This document shows, in pieces, positions 1 to 8,760 of a stretch of 18,364 bases of DNA; position 1 is the first letter of the stretch; each line of letters starts with the position of its first letter. Made by a program: the position numbers and the translations under genes. The notes under the pieces were generated by a model. The model worked only from the letters and a program-made list of their open reading frames with translations, was not told the DNA's origin and ran no database searches. The stretch spans positions 1-18,364 of the forward strand of contig JAIXMQ010000173.1 of NCBI GenBank assembly GCA_025716855.1. The letters are read 5' to 3'. Source of the DNA: Pilaira anomala. Lineage: Eukaryota; Mucoromycota; Mucoromycetes; Mucorales; Mucoraceae.

Positions 1-80
1 GTAAGATTTAGCATGTTTTACTTTTATGATGTAACAGTTTGTTATTAGTTTGCTTTTTTTTATCTTCCTATCAATTTTTT

Positions 81-134
81 CTTTTTTTTTTTCTTTTTTC
101 TTTTTTCTTTTTTCTTTTTTCTTTTTTCTTTTCT
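81..134. repeat. Pyrimidine minisatellite, period 7 (CTTTTTT)n
   Basis: Cytosines recur every 7 bases at 93, 100, 107, 114, 121 and 128, separated by T6. A longer T run precedes them from 82. The tract is pure pyrimidine on the plus strand and would be prone to slippage. No function is claimed. Confidence 0.85.
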
Positions 135-721
135 ACTTTTTTTCTTTAATTCTCTACTTTGATTTTTAATTTTTTTTTTTGAGATTAATATGCAGAACAA
201 GTAGTTGGTTAAACACTAATATCTGGTAAAAAAAAAAAGATATATAAATAAATTTCGCTGTTGTTAACCATTCATAATGGCATAGGTATAAAAAAAAGAC
301 TCTCTGTTTCATCTTATGCTCAGATTTATTGAGGTATAAACATTATTGATAAAAGTATTATAAATATGATTTCTAATGTACTGTTGTATATTATAATTTT
401 AGCATAATAATATAATGCTTAGAAAAAAGTTAAGAACATTTAACTCCATAGATATATTTTTCATTTGATATCACTTATTAATGTGTGATATTTTTTAGGT
501 AAATTTTTCATTTAAACAGCGTATATCTTTTATGGTTTACAGAAGAGCATAAACCTTTTTTAAAGTATTATGATGTATCATATTGCAGTAAGTTTATCAC
601 TGCTCTTTTTTTTTTTTTTTATTTAGTATATATAAGCCTCAACCAGATAATATATAATATCTTTTTTATCAATAAACGAGTACCACTATTAGTCTAAATC
701 GACTTCATTCTACTCAATTAA

Positions 722-761
722 ACGTCATTTATTGTCAATTATCGTCATACATTGTCATTTT
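722..761. repeat. Imperfect 20-bp tandem duplication
   Basis: Two adjacent units (about 722-741 and 742-761) share the pattern CGTCAT..ATTGTCA followed by T/A-rich bases and differ at only a few positions. It is too short for a mobile element and may be replication slippage. Confidence 0.6.
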
Positions 762-984
762 AAAATAAACTTCTGCCCTAATTTTTTACCAAAAAAGAAA
801 GGTGTATATTCTTAATCAATAATATTGCTTTATTTATGGATTTTAATTGAATATCTTTTTAAAAAGCGCAAGAGATACAAATATATGAATAGAAATACAC
901 TAAAAATGAGTAATATAAACGCTAAACCGATGATGTAGCAAGAATAGTGTCTTTTTTTCAATCATTCAGAATGTTTTGATTTAT

Positions 985-1180
985 GCATTAGCATACTAAA
1001 AAAAAATGCTAAATTTAAAGTTACGTGGTACAATACACGCCATTGTATGTCTACTAAAACGATAAATATTCCTTCATACATCTATTGATACATAATGTAT
1101 TAGCATTACTAAATATCTACTAAAATCTGCTATTACATTATATATTAGTAAGTATTAGAAGTGTATTAGCACTACTAAAA
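985..1180. repeat. Cluster of TACTAAA-containing short repeats
   Basis: TACTAAA recurs near 994, 1052, 1107, 1118 and 1172. Two of these belong to a longer shared unit, GTATTAGCAYTACTAAA, at about 1097-1113 and 1163-1179. A related GCATTAGCATACTAAA lies at about 985-1000. The units share one orientation. They might be degenerate copies of a small repeat; AT richness also makes chance matches likelier. Confidence 0.5.
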
Positions 1181-1304
1181 ATCGTTTTTTCTTACGGTGT
1201 ATTTGAATAGGATAACAATAAAACCAAAGAGTGAATACTAGTAAACTTATTTTAAGTAAGAACCTGATTGAAGATTTTATTTATGATGTTTTTGAAAGGG
1301 GTAT

Positions 1305-1532
1305 TTATATGTTTTTTTGAAAGTTGGTGTTACCCTCAATGGAAATTAAAGAGGCGTAACAATATTTAGCTATGTTGATTTTCTGAAATTGTTCATTTGT
1401 TTCCTTACCTTTTAATAAAATAAGAGCGTTTTTGTTTTTGTTTTTGTTTTTATCCCTTTCTATTGCTTTATTAAATACTAGTTTTACTTGTATCCACAAT
1501 AAATTTTTTCTGTCTATAGCTTTATTATTCAA
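1305..1532 (-). other. Possible degenerate coding remnant, unrecognised
   Basis: A minus-strand open frame of about 75 codons has no ATG at its 5' end; it opens after a TAA about 30 bases upstream of 1532. Its first third looks protein-like: a positively charged stretch with the spacing W-x(2)-V-x(3)-FN, faintly reminiscent of Myb/SANT-like DNA-binding domains. It then runs into a Lys-Asn repeat encoded by tandem TTTTTG hexamers (plus strand, about 1433-1451). No family can be assigned. It could be a decayed exon or chance. Confidence 0.2.
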
Positions 1533-1990
1533 GGTTTTATCAGGGGTTTTATTTTAAACTTTAAAACTTTAACTGTATATTAATCAATCAGTTTTTAGTT
1601 TATAGCTACCGTAAAACTATGATTCAGTTCAGAACTAGACCCAAATTTCACTCTTAGCATATGAAAAGGAAAACGTAACTTGGTAACCAAATTTGACGTG
1701 TAATAATTTACCTCTTTTCGTGTTTCAACCTTAAATTAATCTATGAAAAACGTCTATTTTTGATTTTTTATAACATTAGATTAACTAAAATTATAAAGAT
1801 CTACTTTTTAAAAGTATAGAAATATAAAAATTGTGTTCTATTACCCTAAAACGGCAAAAAACAAAAAAAAATTGCAAAAGAAAATATAATTCTACCACAA
1901 CTTAATTTTAAATACATTTCAGCTTTACCATCAAATAGCCGAAAGTTTTTTGAACATTTTCTGTATACGATTTACTTCTTTACCTGTAAA
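1533..1990. other. AT-rich DNA without a recognisable gene
   Basis: No coding signal was seen. The right part directly abuts the putative left end of the hAT element at 1991. The 8 bp before that end (1983-1990, CCTGTAAA) do not match the 8 bp after the right end, so no target-site duplication supports the insertion. Confidence 0.5.
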
Positions 1991-2140
1991 TAGGGATAGC
2001 AGTTTCAACGATCGATGATACCGATAGATGCAACAATACAACGATATCATATCGTGCGTTGAGCCAATTCCATACATAGCTATGTTTGAAAACTTTTCAA
2101 ACATATATGGGTGTGCTATCGTTGTCTTGAGCAACGATAT
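1991..2140 (+). repeat. Left hAT terminal region with subterminal palindromes
   Basis: After the 9-bp terminal repeat come CAACGAT at 2006-2012, 2039-2045 and 2132-2138, with the inverted form at 2118-2124. An 8-bp stem (TATCGTTG/CAACGATA, 2117-2124 with 2132-2139) surrounds a 7-nt loop. A palindrome with 12-bp arms and one central base spans 2081-2105. Such subterminal repeats are typical transposase-binding sites in hAT elements; binding here is inferred. Confidence 0.7.
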
Positions 2141-2481
2141 GTTACACAAATATTTTTAGTAGCGTTTCTTCAAATAGGTAAAATAGCGGTAAGGATTTTA
2201 ATGTTTAAATTTTTTTTTTTTTATTTAATAAAGTTTTTTGAAAAATAAAGTTGAATAAAATAAATAAAAAAAATATAAAAGGAAAAAGTGGAAACGTAGA
2301 CTATATAAAAATAAAAAATAAAAAATAAACTATACTTACAATTGAACTTAATCCTGCAGCGGTAAAGCGTTAGAATGTCCAAAGGTATAATATAATAACC
2401 TATAATGAAATAAAGCAATAAAAAAAAAAGAGGATAAAAAAACCTAAAGAAAGATAAAAGAAAAAATATAAAGTCATAGGG

Positions 2482-2499
2482 GAGAGAGAGAGAGAGAGA
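2482..2499. repeat. (GA)9 microsatellite
   Basis: A perfect GA dinucleotide run lies about 20 bases beyond the stop codon of the hAT transposase, in its 3' flank. The 2150-2518 stretch around it is A-rich, holds no convincing gene and probably contains the transposase 3' UTR. Confidence 0.85.
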
Positions 2500-2518
2500 A
2501 AAAGAGACTTGGTACCAT

Positions 2519-3526
2519 TTAAGAATAGAATTCAGCCTCGGCAAGACCATCATCATTTATCATTTCGATCCAGTAGCTTACAAGCATAATTTTTTTAACG
2601 TTTTCTGGAGTTAATCTTGATCTACTTGCTATCACCAAGCGACCTGATCTTGAGAAAGAACGTTCACAAGCAGTACTTGTACTTGGAATCGAAAGATATT
2701 TCTTGGCCAGTTTGGATAAGTGCGGGAAACGATATTCGTTTTTCTTCCAATACTCAAGTGTACCAGAAGAAGTAAGATTAGCGTCGTTGAATGATTCTGA
2801 TAGACCTGCATTATCAACAGAAGAGGGGCCCACATTGGTTGGAGTAAACTCCACAAATACATCATCATCAGGTATCGACGTATCATTATCACTGCTGTCT
2901 AAAATCGTAGTCGTAAATCTATTATTTGGAATAGATGTAGCACCACTTGGAATAATCTCAAATCTAGTTGGCCTTTCACGTTTATATAAATCCAATTCAT
3001 CATCATCCAAACCTTTTTCAGCTTCAATACCTTCATGTAAATCTAATGCAATCTGAGCAAAGATATTATTATTAGTACCCGTAAAGTCAACGCGGTTTGT
3101 TTCTTCATCTTCTTCTGGAGTAGTAGGCTTGTATATTTGATTCCACTCGTTTTCAACATGGTTAATGGCAATATCACCATAATCGCCCCAATTATTTCTT
3201 GTCCAGAGCCAATTTTTGATACTGCTATCGCAAAAGGTTGCAATAGGATATACCTTGGAGTTATCAGTCTTGATGTAGTATTTCAGGATTTTCATTCTTC
3301 CAAGCCAGCATCCTTTAAATATTAAATTTTGCTGAGAAAAAGCATAACAGTCAAGCTGCCCAGTATACCGTTCTTCTAGTATATTCATCTTGTATTGCAA
3401 CTGCTCTGAGACAGCAGACGAAGGAATTCTTCCATAACCTTTACCAGGAGGAAATACAAGAGATGCTACAATCTTCTTCTCCAAATGATCTATCAGCGTG
3501 TTAAATAAAACTATTGATCGACTCAT
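2519..3526 (-). pseudogene. hAT transposase C-terminal segment with dimerisation domain
   Basis: These 335 residues continue in the same frame as the middle segment, downstream of the TAA. The first part holds the LFN.LIDHLE pattern seen before the insertion domain. A variable acidic region lies at about residues 130-240. The hAT C-terminal dimerisation domain occupies about residues 258-322: YWKKNEYRFPHLSKLAKKYL, then the catalytic Glu in ACERSFSRSG (Glu codon 2663-2665), then the LTPENV..I block. The length and conserved end suggest a natural C-terminus at 2519. The ATG at 3526 is internal. Confidence 0.85.
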
Positions 3527-3562
3527 TGTTGGATATTTTTCTCCTGATACCCAATTAGTAGC

Positions 3563-4201
3563 TTATTGGAAAGGGTCGAGTATACTTGTCACTTCCTGAA
3601 GATACTGTACTTCATCGTCATTCAACACATACATTCCTGTCAAAGCTACATCACTGCTATCATCAGTACCACCGAAAAGAGTATTATCCGTATCCAGAAC
3701 TCTTGCATCAATAATACTACAAGTACGATTGTAAGGCTTAATCATACATAGAGCCCTTTCAATCATATTCAATGCCGACCCCCACCGAGTAGCAACATCA
3801 TAACAGAGAAGGCGAGGCTTCAGATCTTCAACTCGGCAACAAACTAAAAATTCCTGTCTGAGACGTACAGAAGCAAGAATCTTGAGAACACCAGCCCTTA
3901 ACTTGTTTACTGGATTACCTAAAGTGACACCAGCAGCCTCAGAGTTATTACCATCTATATTAATCCTCAAACCATAGAGATTTGTATCTCTAGTAGGAAC
4001 CTTGACTTTCAGACCTTTTCTAAGGATTTCAGAAACAGCAATGTTAAGTACATGACCAAAACAGGGGATTGAGTGGTGTGCAGCCGTAAACCCATTTGAA
4101 TCCTTGTACTTTGCTTCCAGCTCTCTCATCATCGTTGTATTATTTACAGCAGAGTCAGCTGTTATTGTAAACAGTTTATCTTCAATTTCGTAGTCAGCCA
4201 A
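3563..4201 (-). pseudogene. hAT transposase middle catalytic segment
   Basis: This 212-residue frame carries the second catalytic Asp in the motif TITADSAVNN (codon 4154-4156). Further on are CFGHVLNIAV, matching the family's conserved C-x2-H, and the TRWGS block (RW motif) typical of hAT proteins. It stops at an in-frame TAA (3563-3565) immediately after LDPFQ. The same frame continues for 12 codons into the C-terminal segment, and the bridging residues match the family pattern, so this is a single nonsense codon and not a true C-terminus. The ATG at 4201 is probably internal; the frame is open upstream to the intron. Confidence 0.8.
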
Positions 4202-4232
4202 GACACTTGAAAAACTTGTGCAAGATACACAC

Positions 4233-4290
4233 CTATTGATTAAGTAAAGTTAGTAAATAAATTCAATCCATCTTTTCGTTTTTAAATTAC
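4233..4290 (-). other. Intron 2 of the hAT transposase (58 bp)
   Basis: Minus-strand donor GTAATT follows CATACAG, and the acceptor is CAATAG. The splice falls just after the HTG motif that normally precedes the second catalytic block of hAT transposases. A frame break in the exon that follows (near 4207) means splicing alone does not restore one frame. Confidence 0.65.
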
Positions 4291-4305
4291 CTGTATGTCT
4301 TTTAG

Positions 4306-5481
4306 TCATCGGCTCAAATGCAATAATAACAGTTTTAGGACCCAGTCAGAATCAATGTAATGACAACATATGGCCAAGAAATCATTTGATGCAGCAGATT
4401 TCCAAGCATCACAAGTAAAGCAAAGCGACTCTTGTTGCTGTAAAATATTTTTGATTTTTATCTTCCACAAATCATAAGTCTTCGTAACCTTCAACTTTAA
4501 GGTGGTTGCGCTTGGAAGCTTTATATCCTTTTCATTAGAGGCTCTTCTAGCAAAATAAAGCAAATGTTGAAACTCGATACTTTCCGCCAACTTAAATGGT
4601 AGAGAATGTTTTATAAAAAAACGGACCAGCTGAGCCATAAAGACATCTCTTGTAACAGTTGAAAATGTTCTTTTTTCTTCAGAAGTTGACTTGATCACAA
4701 AATCGTTCATAGTTGGTCCGTTTTTGGCATACTTTTGACCATTGGGAAGTTTGTTCCATAGTTCGATTGCTAAAAAAAAAGGACATAAAAGCAAATTAAT
4801 AATTGTTACATTAAGTTTTTTTTTTTTTTTTTTTTTTTTTACTTTACCTTTCTCATTAGTCATATCATGAGTTCTTAAATGAGTCAAGGTCGCACTTGTC
4901 TGATAACCCATCGTCTTGTTGGCCTGTTTACAAAGCTCCCTGTTGTAGTTACAGTAAGTCCAAATATTATTTTGACTATCCTTGTATCGAAAAGCATAAC
5001 CGTAAAGAATAGCCCAACAAGCTGCATGACCACCAGAACGTTTTTTGCCCTTATTTGTGCTTTCCAAAATCTTCTTACCAGGAATAGGTATGTTAAACCG
5101 AGGGTCAAGCTTATCATCATTAGGAGCACCATTCAAACTACCGAGCCTGCTGGGAAGAGCTCTTTTTCTAGAAAATTCTACAGAAGACATGGGTTCAGCA
5201 GTCGAGACTTCCAAAGAAGCTTGATCAAAGACCAGTACAGGAGCAGCCATATCCAAATAGTTGTACATAGCATTTTCATGAAGTCTTGAATCCCCTGAAG
5301 AAGATTCAGGAAGAAGACTGGAAGCACCGAGAGATTCAAGGGAAGAGTACTGAGATGGGAAATCAAACAGAGTGTATGATGTAGGGCCACTACCTAAGTA
5401 AGGAGGGAGTTGAGGCACATTTGAACTACTTGAACTATCTTGGGTTGTTTGTTGAGAGTTTTGGTTATTGTTACGTTCCAT
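4306..5481 (-). pseudogene. hAT transposase N-terminal part (exon 1 plus start of catalytic domain)
   Basis: The segment opens with a Ser/Gln/Asn-rich, probably disordered region of about 125 residues. A basic patch around residues 136-148 is a possible nuclear localisation signal. A BED-like zinc-finger candidate follows (C177, C184, H201, H205, spaced C-x6-C-x16-H-x3-H); the C-x6-C spacing departs from the usual C-x2-C. An intron at 4770-4847 interrupts codon 212; read through, it would add an artificial Lys-rich tract. Downstream comes the start of the hAT catalytic fold with the first catalytic Asp in a CDAW motif (codon 4408-4410), followed by the conserved HYID. The frame ends at a TGA about 20 bases after a frame break in the A4 run at 4333-4336. 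The reading frame resumes one base over and reaches the HTG motif before the second intron. Confidence 0.8.
4770..4847 (-). other. Intron 1 of the hAT transposase (78 bp)
   Basis: On the minus strand the donor is GTAAAG after GAGAAAG, and the acceptor is a T9 tract followed by AG. Splicing joins the zinc-finger exon to the catalytic domain in frame. The intron contains an unusually long homopolymer (T25 on the plus strand, 4816-4840) a few bases after the donor. Confidence 0.8.
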
Positions 5482-6502
5482 ATTAAATAAAATAAAAATA
5501 TAATAAATATCTTACCACAAAAATAAAAACCACCCTCCTTTTATACAACTTTTTGGCTTTTAAAATGATTGAAGTTATTATCACTGTAGCTAGTGGGTAC
5601 GCGTATATAAAGTGATTCTACTTGTTCCTGACAAAAAAAGATCAATATATTTTTCTAATAATGGCATTAATTGAACTCCCCTTTAACATAATATTCCACA
5701 GCCTGAAACGTATATTATATTCCTTCTTTAGTAAAAGCAATAGTATCTATTACAGCAACACTCTATTTATTCCACAGTATTGTCCCATACCAGTTGATAT
5801 ATCATTATGACCTATTTGTTTTTGTTTTTTTTTGTGATATATTGTGCCTTAGTATTACATGAATCCAATATTTAAGTTGATTCTTGTCTTTATGGTTTAC
5901 CCTAAATGGAAAAATTTGGTATTCCAAAGCAAAACAATTTAACCGATCCTATAATATTCGTCCCTTTTTTTTTTCATTCGTAGTAGTGTAAAATTGTTTC
6001 ATGTCGAATTGTTGATTTTGTAAATATTATCCACATTTTACATAGCCCTGTTTCTTTTTCGATAAATAAAAAAGTTGTCGACTCCATAACATTATTTTTG
6101 AGATCACTAGATATAGGTATGATAATTAATAAAAAGCATCGAGTTCTGTTTTATTTTCTGTCTTACGGCTAAAAAAAGATCATTTGTTCCGAAAATCATA
6201 CCCTATCAAATTCACCTTTTTTTTCCATCTTCAACAAGCGATATAACGTCCCTGTTTTTAAATGTACGTTGTAAGGACTATTGTGAATATTATATATTGT
6301 CATATTCTTACTTTTGACTGCTATTCTGGTCAAGCTAAATAGTAATTGCGTGATGCTAAAATCGAACTAGTATAATAGTTGAGAGTGATGTAACAAAAAG
6401 GTTGGGTTTGTAACTTTCAATTTTTGTATTCTCTATAGAAAGTTTCAGATTAATAAGTTTTGTTTTCTTTTTGAGAATATTGTAACCTCTCATATCGCGT
6501 TT
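5482..6502. other. AT-rich upstream arm of the hAT element
   Basis: About 1 kb between the transposase promoter and the small ORF at 6503-6616. No convincing gene was seen. A 62-codon plus-strand frame (5622-5810) has hydrophobic, AT-driven composition and no recognisable motif. This arm is long for a hAT 5' region. Confidence 0.4.
5537..5545 (-). promoter_or_regulatory. TATA box of the hAT transposase
   Basis: The minus strand reads TATAAAAGG, a strong TATA-box match, 56 bases upstream of the transposase ATG at 5481. A start site about 30 bases downstream would give a short leader. This placement supports the ATG at 5481. Confidence 0.55.
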
Positions 6503-6616
6503 TTATTTTAACTTCCCCATTAGTAGATTGACAGCTGGTTCAAGGACGCCAGTTAAATCATCAACATTAAGTCTTCTAAATGTGTCATCTAAACGTAGTG
6601 GTTTTTTGCAAGACAT
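6503..6616 (-). CDS. Small unrecognised ORF (37 codons) or terminal exon
   Basis: From ATG at 6616 to TAA at 6503 the minus strand reads a well-balanced peptide (charged N-terminal half, then an amphipathic stretch ending NLLMGKLK). Its composition is clearly less AT-biased than the surrounding DNA. The frame stays open upstream through KNPPFEYD and a Lys/Asn-rich section to about 6700, so it could be the last exon of a spliced gene. It lies within the putative hAT termini, in the same orientation as the transposase and upstream of its promoter. I do not recognise the family. It may be a captured fragment, an accessory peptide or chance. Confidence 0.35.
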   Translation of the reverse strand: MSCKKPLRLDDTFRRLNVDDLTGVLEPAVNLLMGKLK

Positions 6617-6761
6617 ATCGTATTCAAAAGGGGGGTTCTTTTTATTTTTATTATTACGTTTACAGAGATAAAAGTTTTTTTTTTTGTTATGAAAAGAAAA
6701 AGAAAAAAAAAATAATAATAATAAAAAATTGATACTTGAGTCGGGACTGTTTTTTTTGACC

Positions 6762-6898
6762 TATTGTTGCATTGAGAGCAATATGAGTAGCATACATAGC
6801 TTGATGTATCGATCGTTGAAGCATTTTTTCAAAGCAACGATCGATCGTTGACCATATCGTTATATTGCCTTATTGTTGCATTGAAGTCTCTATCCCTA
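6762..6898 (-). repeat. Right hAT terminal region with subterminal palindromes
   Basis: Inward from TAGGGATAG (6898-6890, minus strand) there are ATCGTTG/CAACGAT motifs at 6812-6818, 6835-6841 and 6844-6850. A perfect 16-bp palindrome, CAACGATCGATCGTTG, lies at 6835-6850. An 11-bp inverted repeat (6808-6818 with 6835-6845) flanks a 16-nt loop. A 14-bp direct repeat TATTGTTGCATTGA occurs at 6762-6775 and 6871-6884. The same motifs appear at the left end in mirrored order, supporting one element family. Confidence 0.7.
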
Positions 6899-8455
6899 TT
6901 CATTAGTTAACATTACCATATCGCCAGTTTCAAATGATAAAGGTTTTATGGCTGCATCCCAACGTGATTTATCTTTTTCAGCCATGGCCTTCATACGAAA
7001 TTCAGCTGCAGCACGATGTTGACCAAGGTCATCCAGTTCCCGAGACGTAAAATCCGCTACAGTTCTTGGATCCTTCAGAGTACTTGAATCAATATAAGGA
7101 CGCATTACATCACCAGGTAATCGAGGTTGTCGACCATACGTAAGATAATAAGGGCTGAAACCAGTGGTAGTATGGATACGGATACGACAGGCCCACAATG
7201 CAGCATGTACGAAATCATCCCAACGATGTATGGCACCATTTGTGTATTTACGTAACATTTGTTTTATTACCCCATTAAAACGTTCAACCTTAGAATTAGT
7301 ACGGGGATGATATGCACTTGTTAATTTATGTTTGTTACCGACTCGCTTTTGATATTCTTTTAATAAATTGCTACAGAAATTACTACCACGATCCGTTATC
7401 AATTCAGAGAAACAACCAAAGTTCATTACAATCTCTTCATATAGGAAATCAGATACATTTTCAGCAGAAGCAATAGGCATAGCACGAGCAACACACCAGT
7501 TAGTAGCATAATCAACACCAATTAACAACCAACGATTCCCTTTTGTAGAAGTGGGTAGGTCTAAAAAATCCAAGTGCCAACGATCAAATGCAGACGGGAC
7601 CTTTAATGGGTGCATGACATCTTTATGAGCTAGGCCTTTTTTACTATTCAATTGACATCCAGGACAAAGTTTCAACCATTCAATAATATCTTGTTTTATA
7701 CCAGGCCACCAGAATCGAGTAAGCATATAATGAAGAGTAGTCTTGATTCCAGCATGACCTAGAGATTCATGGTATCTGGCAAGTGTATCGGCACGTTCTT
7801 CAAATGGTAAATAAGGTACATTATGGATGTGATCGTTATTTTTAAATTTGACATGTCTAAAAATGCGATTTGCAATAATACTGAAGTTACTTTGTTTTTT
7901 GTTTAACAAGTTGTTAATCTCATCAGATTTTACCTTATCCCTTGAAAATAATAACAATGGCCAATCAGCACGTAACAGTGGAGGTAACTTGTCCCAGGCA
8001 GCATACAACATATCAGGTTCCATAACTTCTTCTTCAGGAGCCATTTCTTCAGAAGCATAATTCATACGAGATAGAACATCAGCAATTTGATTATCTTTTC
8101 CTGCTTTATACACTATGGTTGGACTCATAGCTTCAATTTCATTTATCCATCGTACAAGTCGACTTGGAGGGTTTTCTTTGGATCTGAAATACTGTAGAGG
8201 CATGTGATCAGAGTAAACTGTATAACCAGCAGGACAACCATCGACATAACATCTCCATTTTCGTAAAGCATGGATTATACCAAGTAATTCTTTTTCTTGA
8301 GCAGGCATACGGGATTCACTTAACGTAAACTTCTTTGATTCAAAACAAATTGGGTGCCAAGGTAAAGCGGGGTCATCATCTGGTTGGTAAAGAACAGCAC
8401 CACATCCACGATCTGAAGCATCAACTTCAATCTTAAAAGGTTTATCCATATCCAC
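6896..8455 (-). CDS. pol: Gypsy-1 RNase H and integrase
   Basis: This 519-codon frame carries the RNase H that degrades the RNA template and the integrase that inserts the cDNA. RNase H residues are D12 (EVDASD), E54 or E56, D83 (SDHMPL) and D126 (IADVLSR). Integrase has an HHCC zinc finger (H229, H234, C264, C267) and a D296-D355-E391 catalytic triad with 35 residues between the last two. A GDMVML motif marks the beginning of the C-terminal domain, where the frame stops at TAG. That stop is contributed by the first bases of the hAT end. The C-terminal SH3-like part and any chromodomain are missing. The ATG at 8455 is internal to pol; upstream coding lies in another frame because of a break at 8485-8491. 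Confidence 0.92.
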   Translation of the reverse strand: MDMDKPFKIEVDASDRGCGAVLYQPDDDPALPWHPICFESKKFTLSESRMPAQEKELLGIIHALRKWRCYVDGCPAGYTVYSDHMPLQYFRSKENPPSRLVRWINEIEAMSPTIVYKAGKDNQIADVLSRMNYASEEMAPEEEVMEPDMLYAAWDKLPPLLRADWPLLLFSRDKVKSDEINNLLNKKQSNFSIIANRIFRHVKFKNNDHIHNVPYLPFEERADTLARYHESLGHAGIKTTLHYMLTRFWWPGIKQDIIEWLKLCPGCQLNSKKGLAHKDVMHPLKVPSAFDRWHLDFLDLPTSTKGNRWLLIGVDYATNWCVARAMPIASAENVSDFLYEEIVMNFGCFSELITDRGSNFCSNLLKEYQKRVGNKHKLTSAYHPRTNSKVERFNGVIKQMLRKYTNGAIHRWDDFVHAALWACRIRIHTTTGFSPYYLTYGRQPRLPGDVMRPYIDSSTLKDPRTVADFTSRELDDLGQHRAAAEFRMKAMAEKDKSRWDAAIKPLSFETGDMVMLTNE

Positions 8456-8460
8456 AATCT

Positions 8461-8760
8461 TTAATACAGGACTAGAGGCAAGTATTTTTTTAAAGTATCA
8501 AAACTTTGTTGGCATTCATCACTCCATGTTATAGGACGTTTCTTATGACCAGTTCCACGAGTAAGATCTGTTAAAGGTGCAGCAATACTAGCAAAATCTT
8601 TAATAAATCTTTTGTAAAATTGTGCAAACCCGATGAATTGTCTAACTTCTTGCACATTTGTTAATTTTGGCCAATTATTTAACACCTTCACCTTCTCAGG
8701 GCTAGGCTTGACACCTGAACTTGAAATATGAAATCCGACAAAAGTGAGCTCCTTTTCCCA
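8461..8760 (-). pseudogene. pol: Gypsy-1 RT thumb/connection segment, between two frameshifts
   Basis: This frame encodes the end of RT and the connection to RNase H: a GFH-type motif about 30 residues in, then the EVRQFIGFAQFYKRFIKDF block followed by APLTDLT, both standard for Ty3/gypsy pol. An apparent ATG at 8691 is internal; the frame is open upstream to about 8755. It joins neither neighbour in frame. One break lies at the A4 run (plus-strand T run 8753-8756), the other at the A7 run (8485-8491). Both are consistent with loss of one A. Confidence 0.85.

Larger units (their letters stand above)
1..1304. other. AT-rich intergenic DNA without a recognisable gene
   Basis: No coding frame with protein-like composition is visible on either strand. 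The stretch holds a C/T minisatellite, several long A or T runs, a 20-bp imperfect tandem pair near 722-761 and a cluster of TACTAAA-containing repeats near 990-1180. These are listed separately. Confidence 0.6.
2519..5481 (-). pseudogene. hAT transposase gene, three reading segments, two introns, broken
   Basis: This gene encodes the hAT transposase, which binds the element ends in the nucleus and catalyses excision and insertion with a D-D-E site. It runs from an ATG at 5481 (TATA box 56 bases upstream) to a stop at 2519. It splits into segments at 4306-5481, 3563-4201 and 2519-3526, each listed below. All three catalytic acidic residues and the C-terminal dimerisation domain are recognisable. 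Lesions are frame breaks near 4333-4336 and near 4207, and an in-frame TAA at 3563-3565 where the family continues with a conserved ALA-THR-rich stretch. The copy is therefore probably inactive unless the breaks are sequencing errors. Superfamily assignment is confident; the exact family is not determined. Confidence 0.85.
1991..6898 (-). mobile_element. hAT-superfamily DNA transposon, about 4.9 kb
   Basis: The two ends face each other as an inverted repeat. The left end starts TAGGGATAG at 1991 and the right end, read on the minus strand, starts TAGGGATAG at 6898. About 15 of the first 20 bases match. TAGGGATAG resembles the known hAT terminal consensus (for example Ac, C/TAGGGATGAAA). Both subterminal regions are packed with CAACGAT/ATCGTTG motifs and palindromes. 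The interior carries a hAT transposase gene on the minus strand. The expected 8-bp target-site duplication is absent (1983-1990 versus 6899-6906), so the two ends may derive from different insertions or a later rearrangement. Confidence 0.7.

Noticed and set aside
1725..1736. 12-bp match to the start of the gypsy-1 LTR, considered as a 3' LTR remnant
   Set aside because: The match does not extend on either side, and 12 bp in AT-rich DNA can occur by chance.
1931..2149. 72-codon minus-strand frame across the left hAT end
   Set aside because: It is produced by the palindromic terminal repeats and has no conserved pattern.
2221..2556. 111-codon minus-strand frame rich in Phe, Leu, Tyr and Ser, membrane-like
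   Set aside because: Composition is what A-rich plus-strand DNA and the GA repeat give by translation; it overlaps the end of the hAT transposase and lies in its 3' flank.
2703..3056. 117-codon plus-strand frame opposite the hAT transposase
   Set aside because: It is the antisense shadow of the well-supported hAT C-terminal coding segment.
5622..5810. 62-codon plus-strand frame with hydrophobic residues
   Set aside because: AT-driven composition, no motif and no sign of a promoter or splice context.
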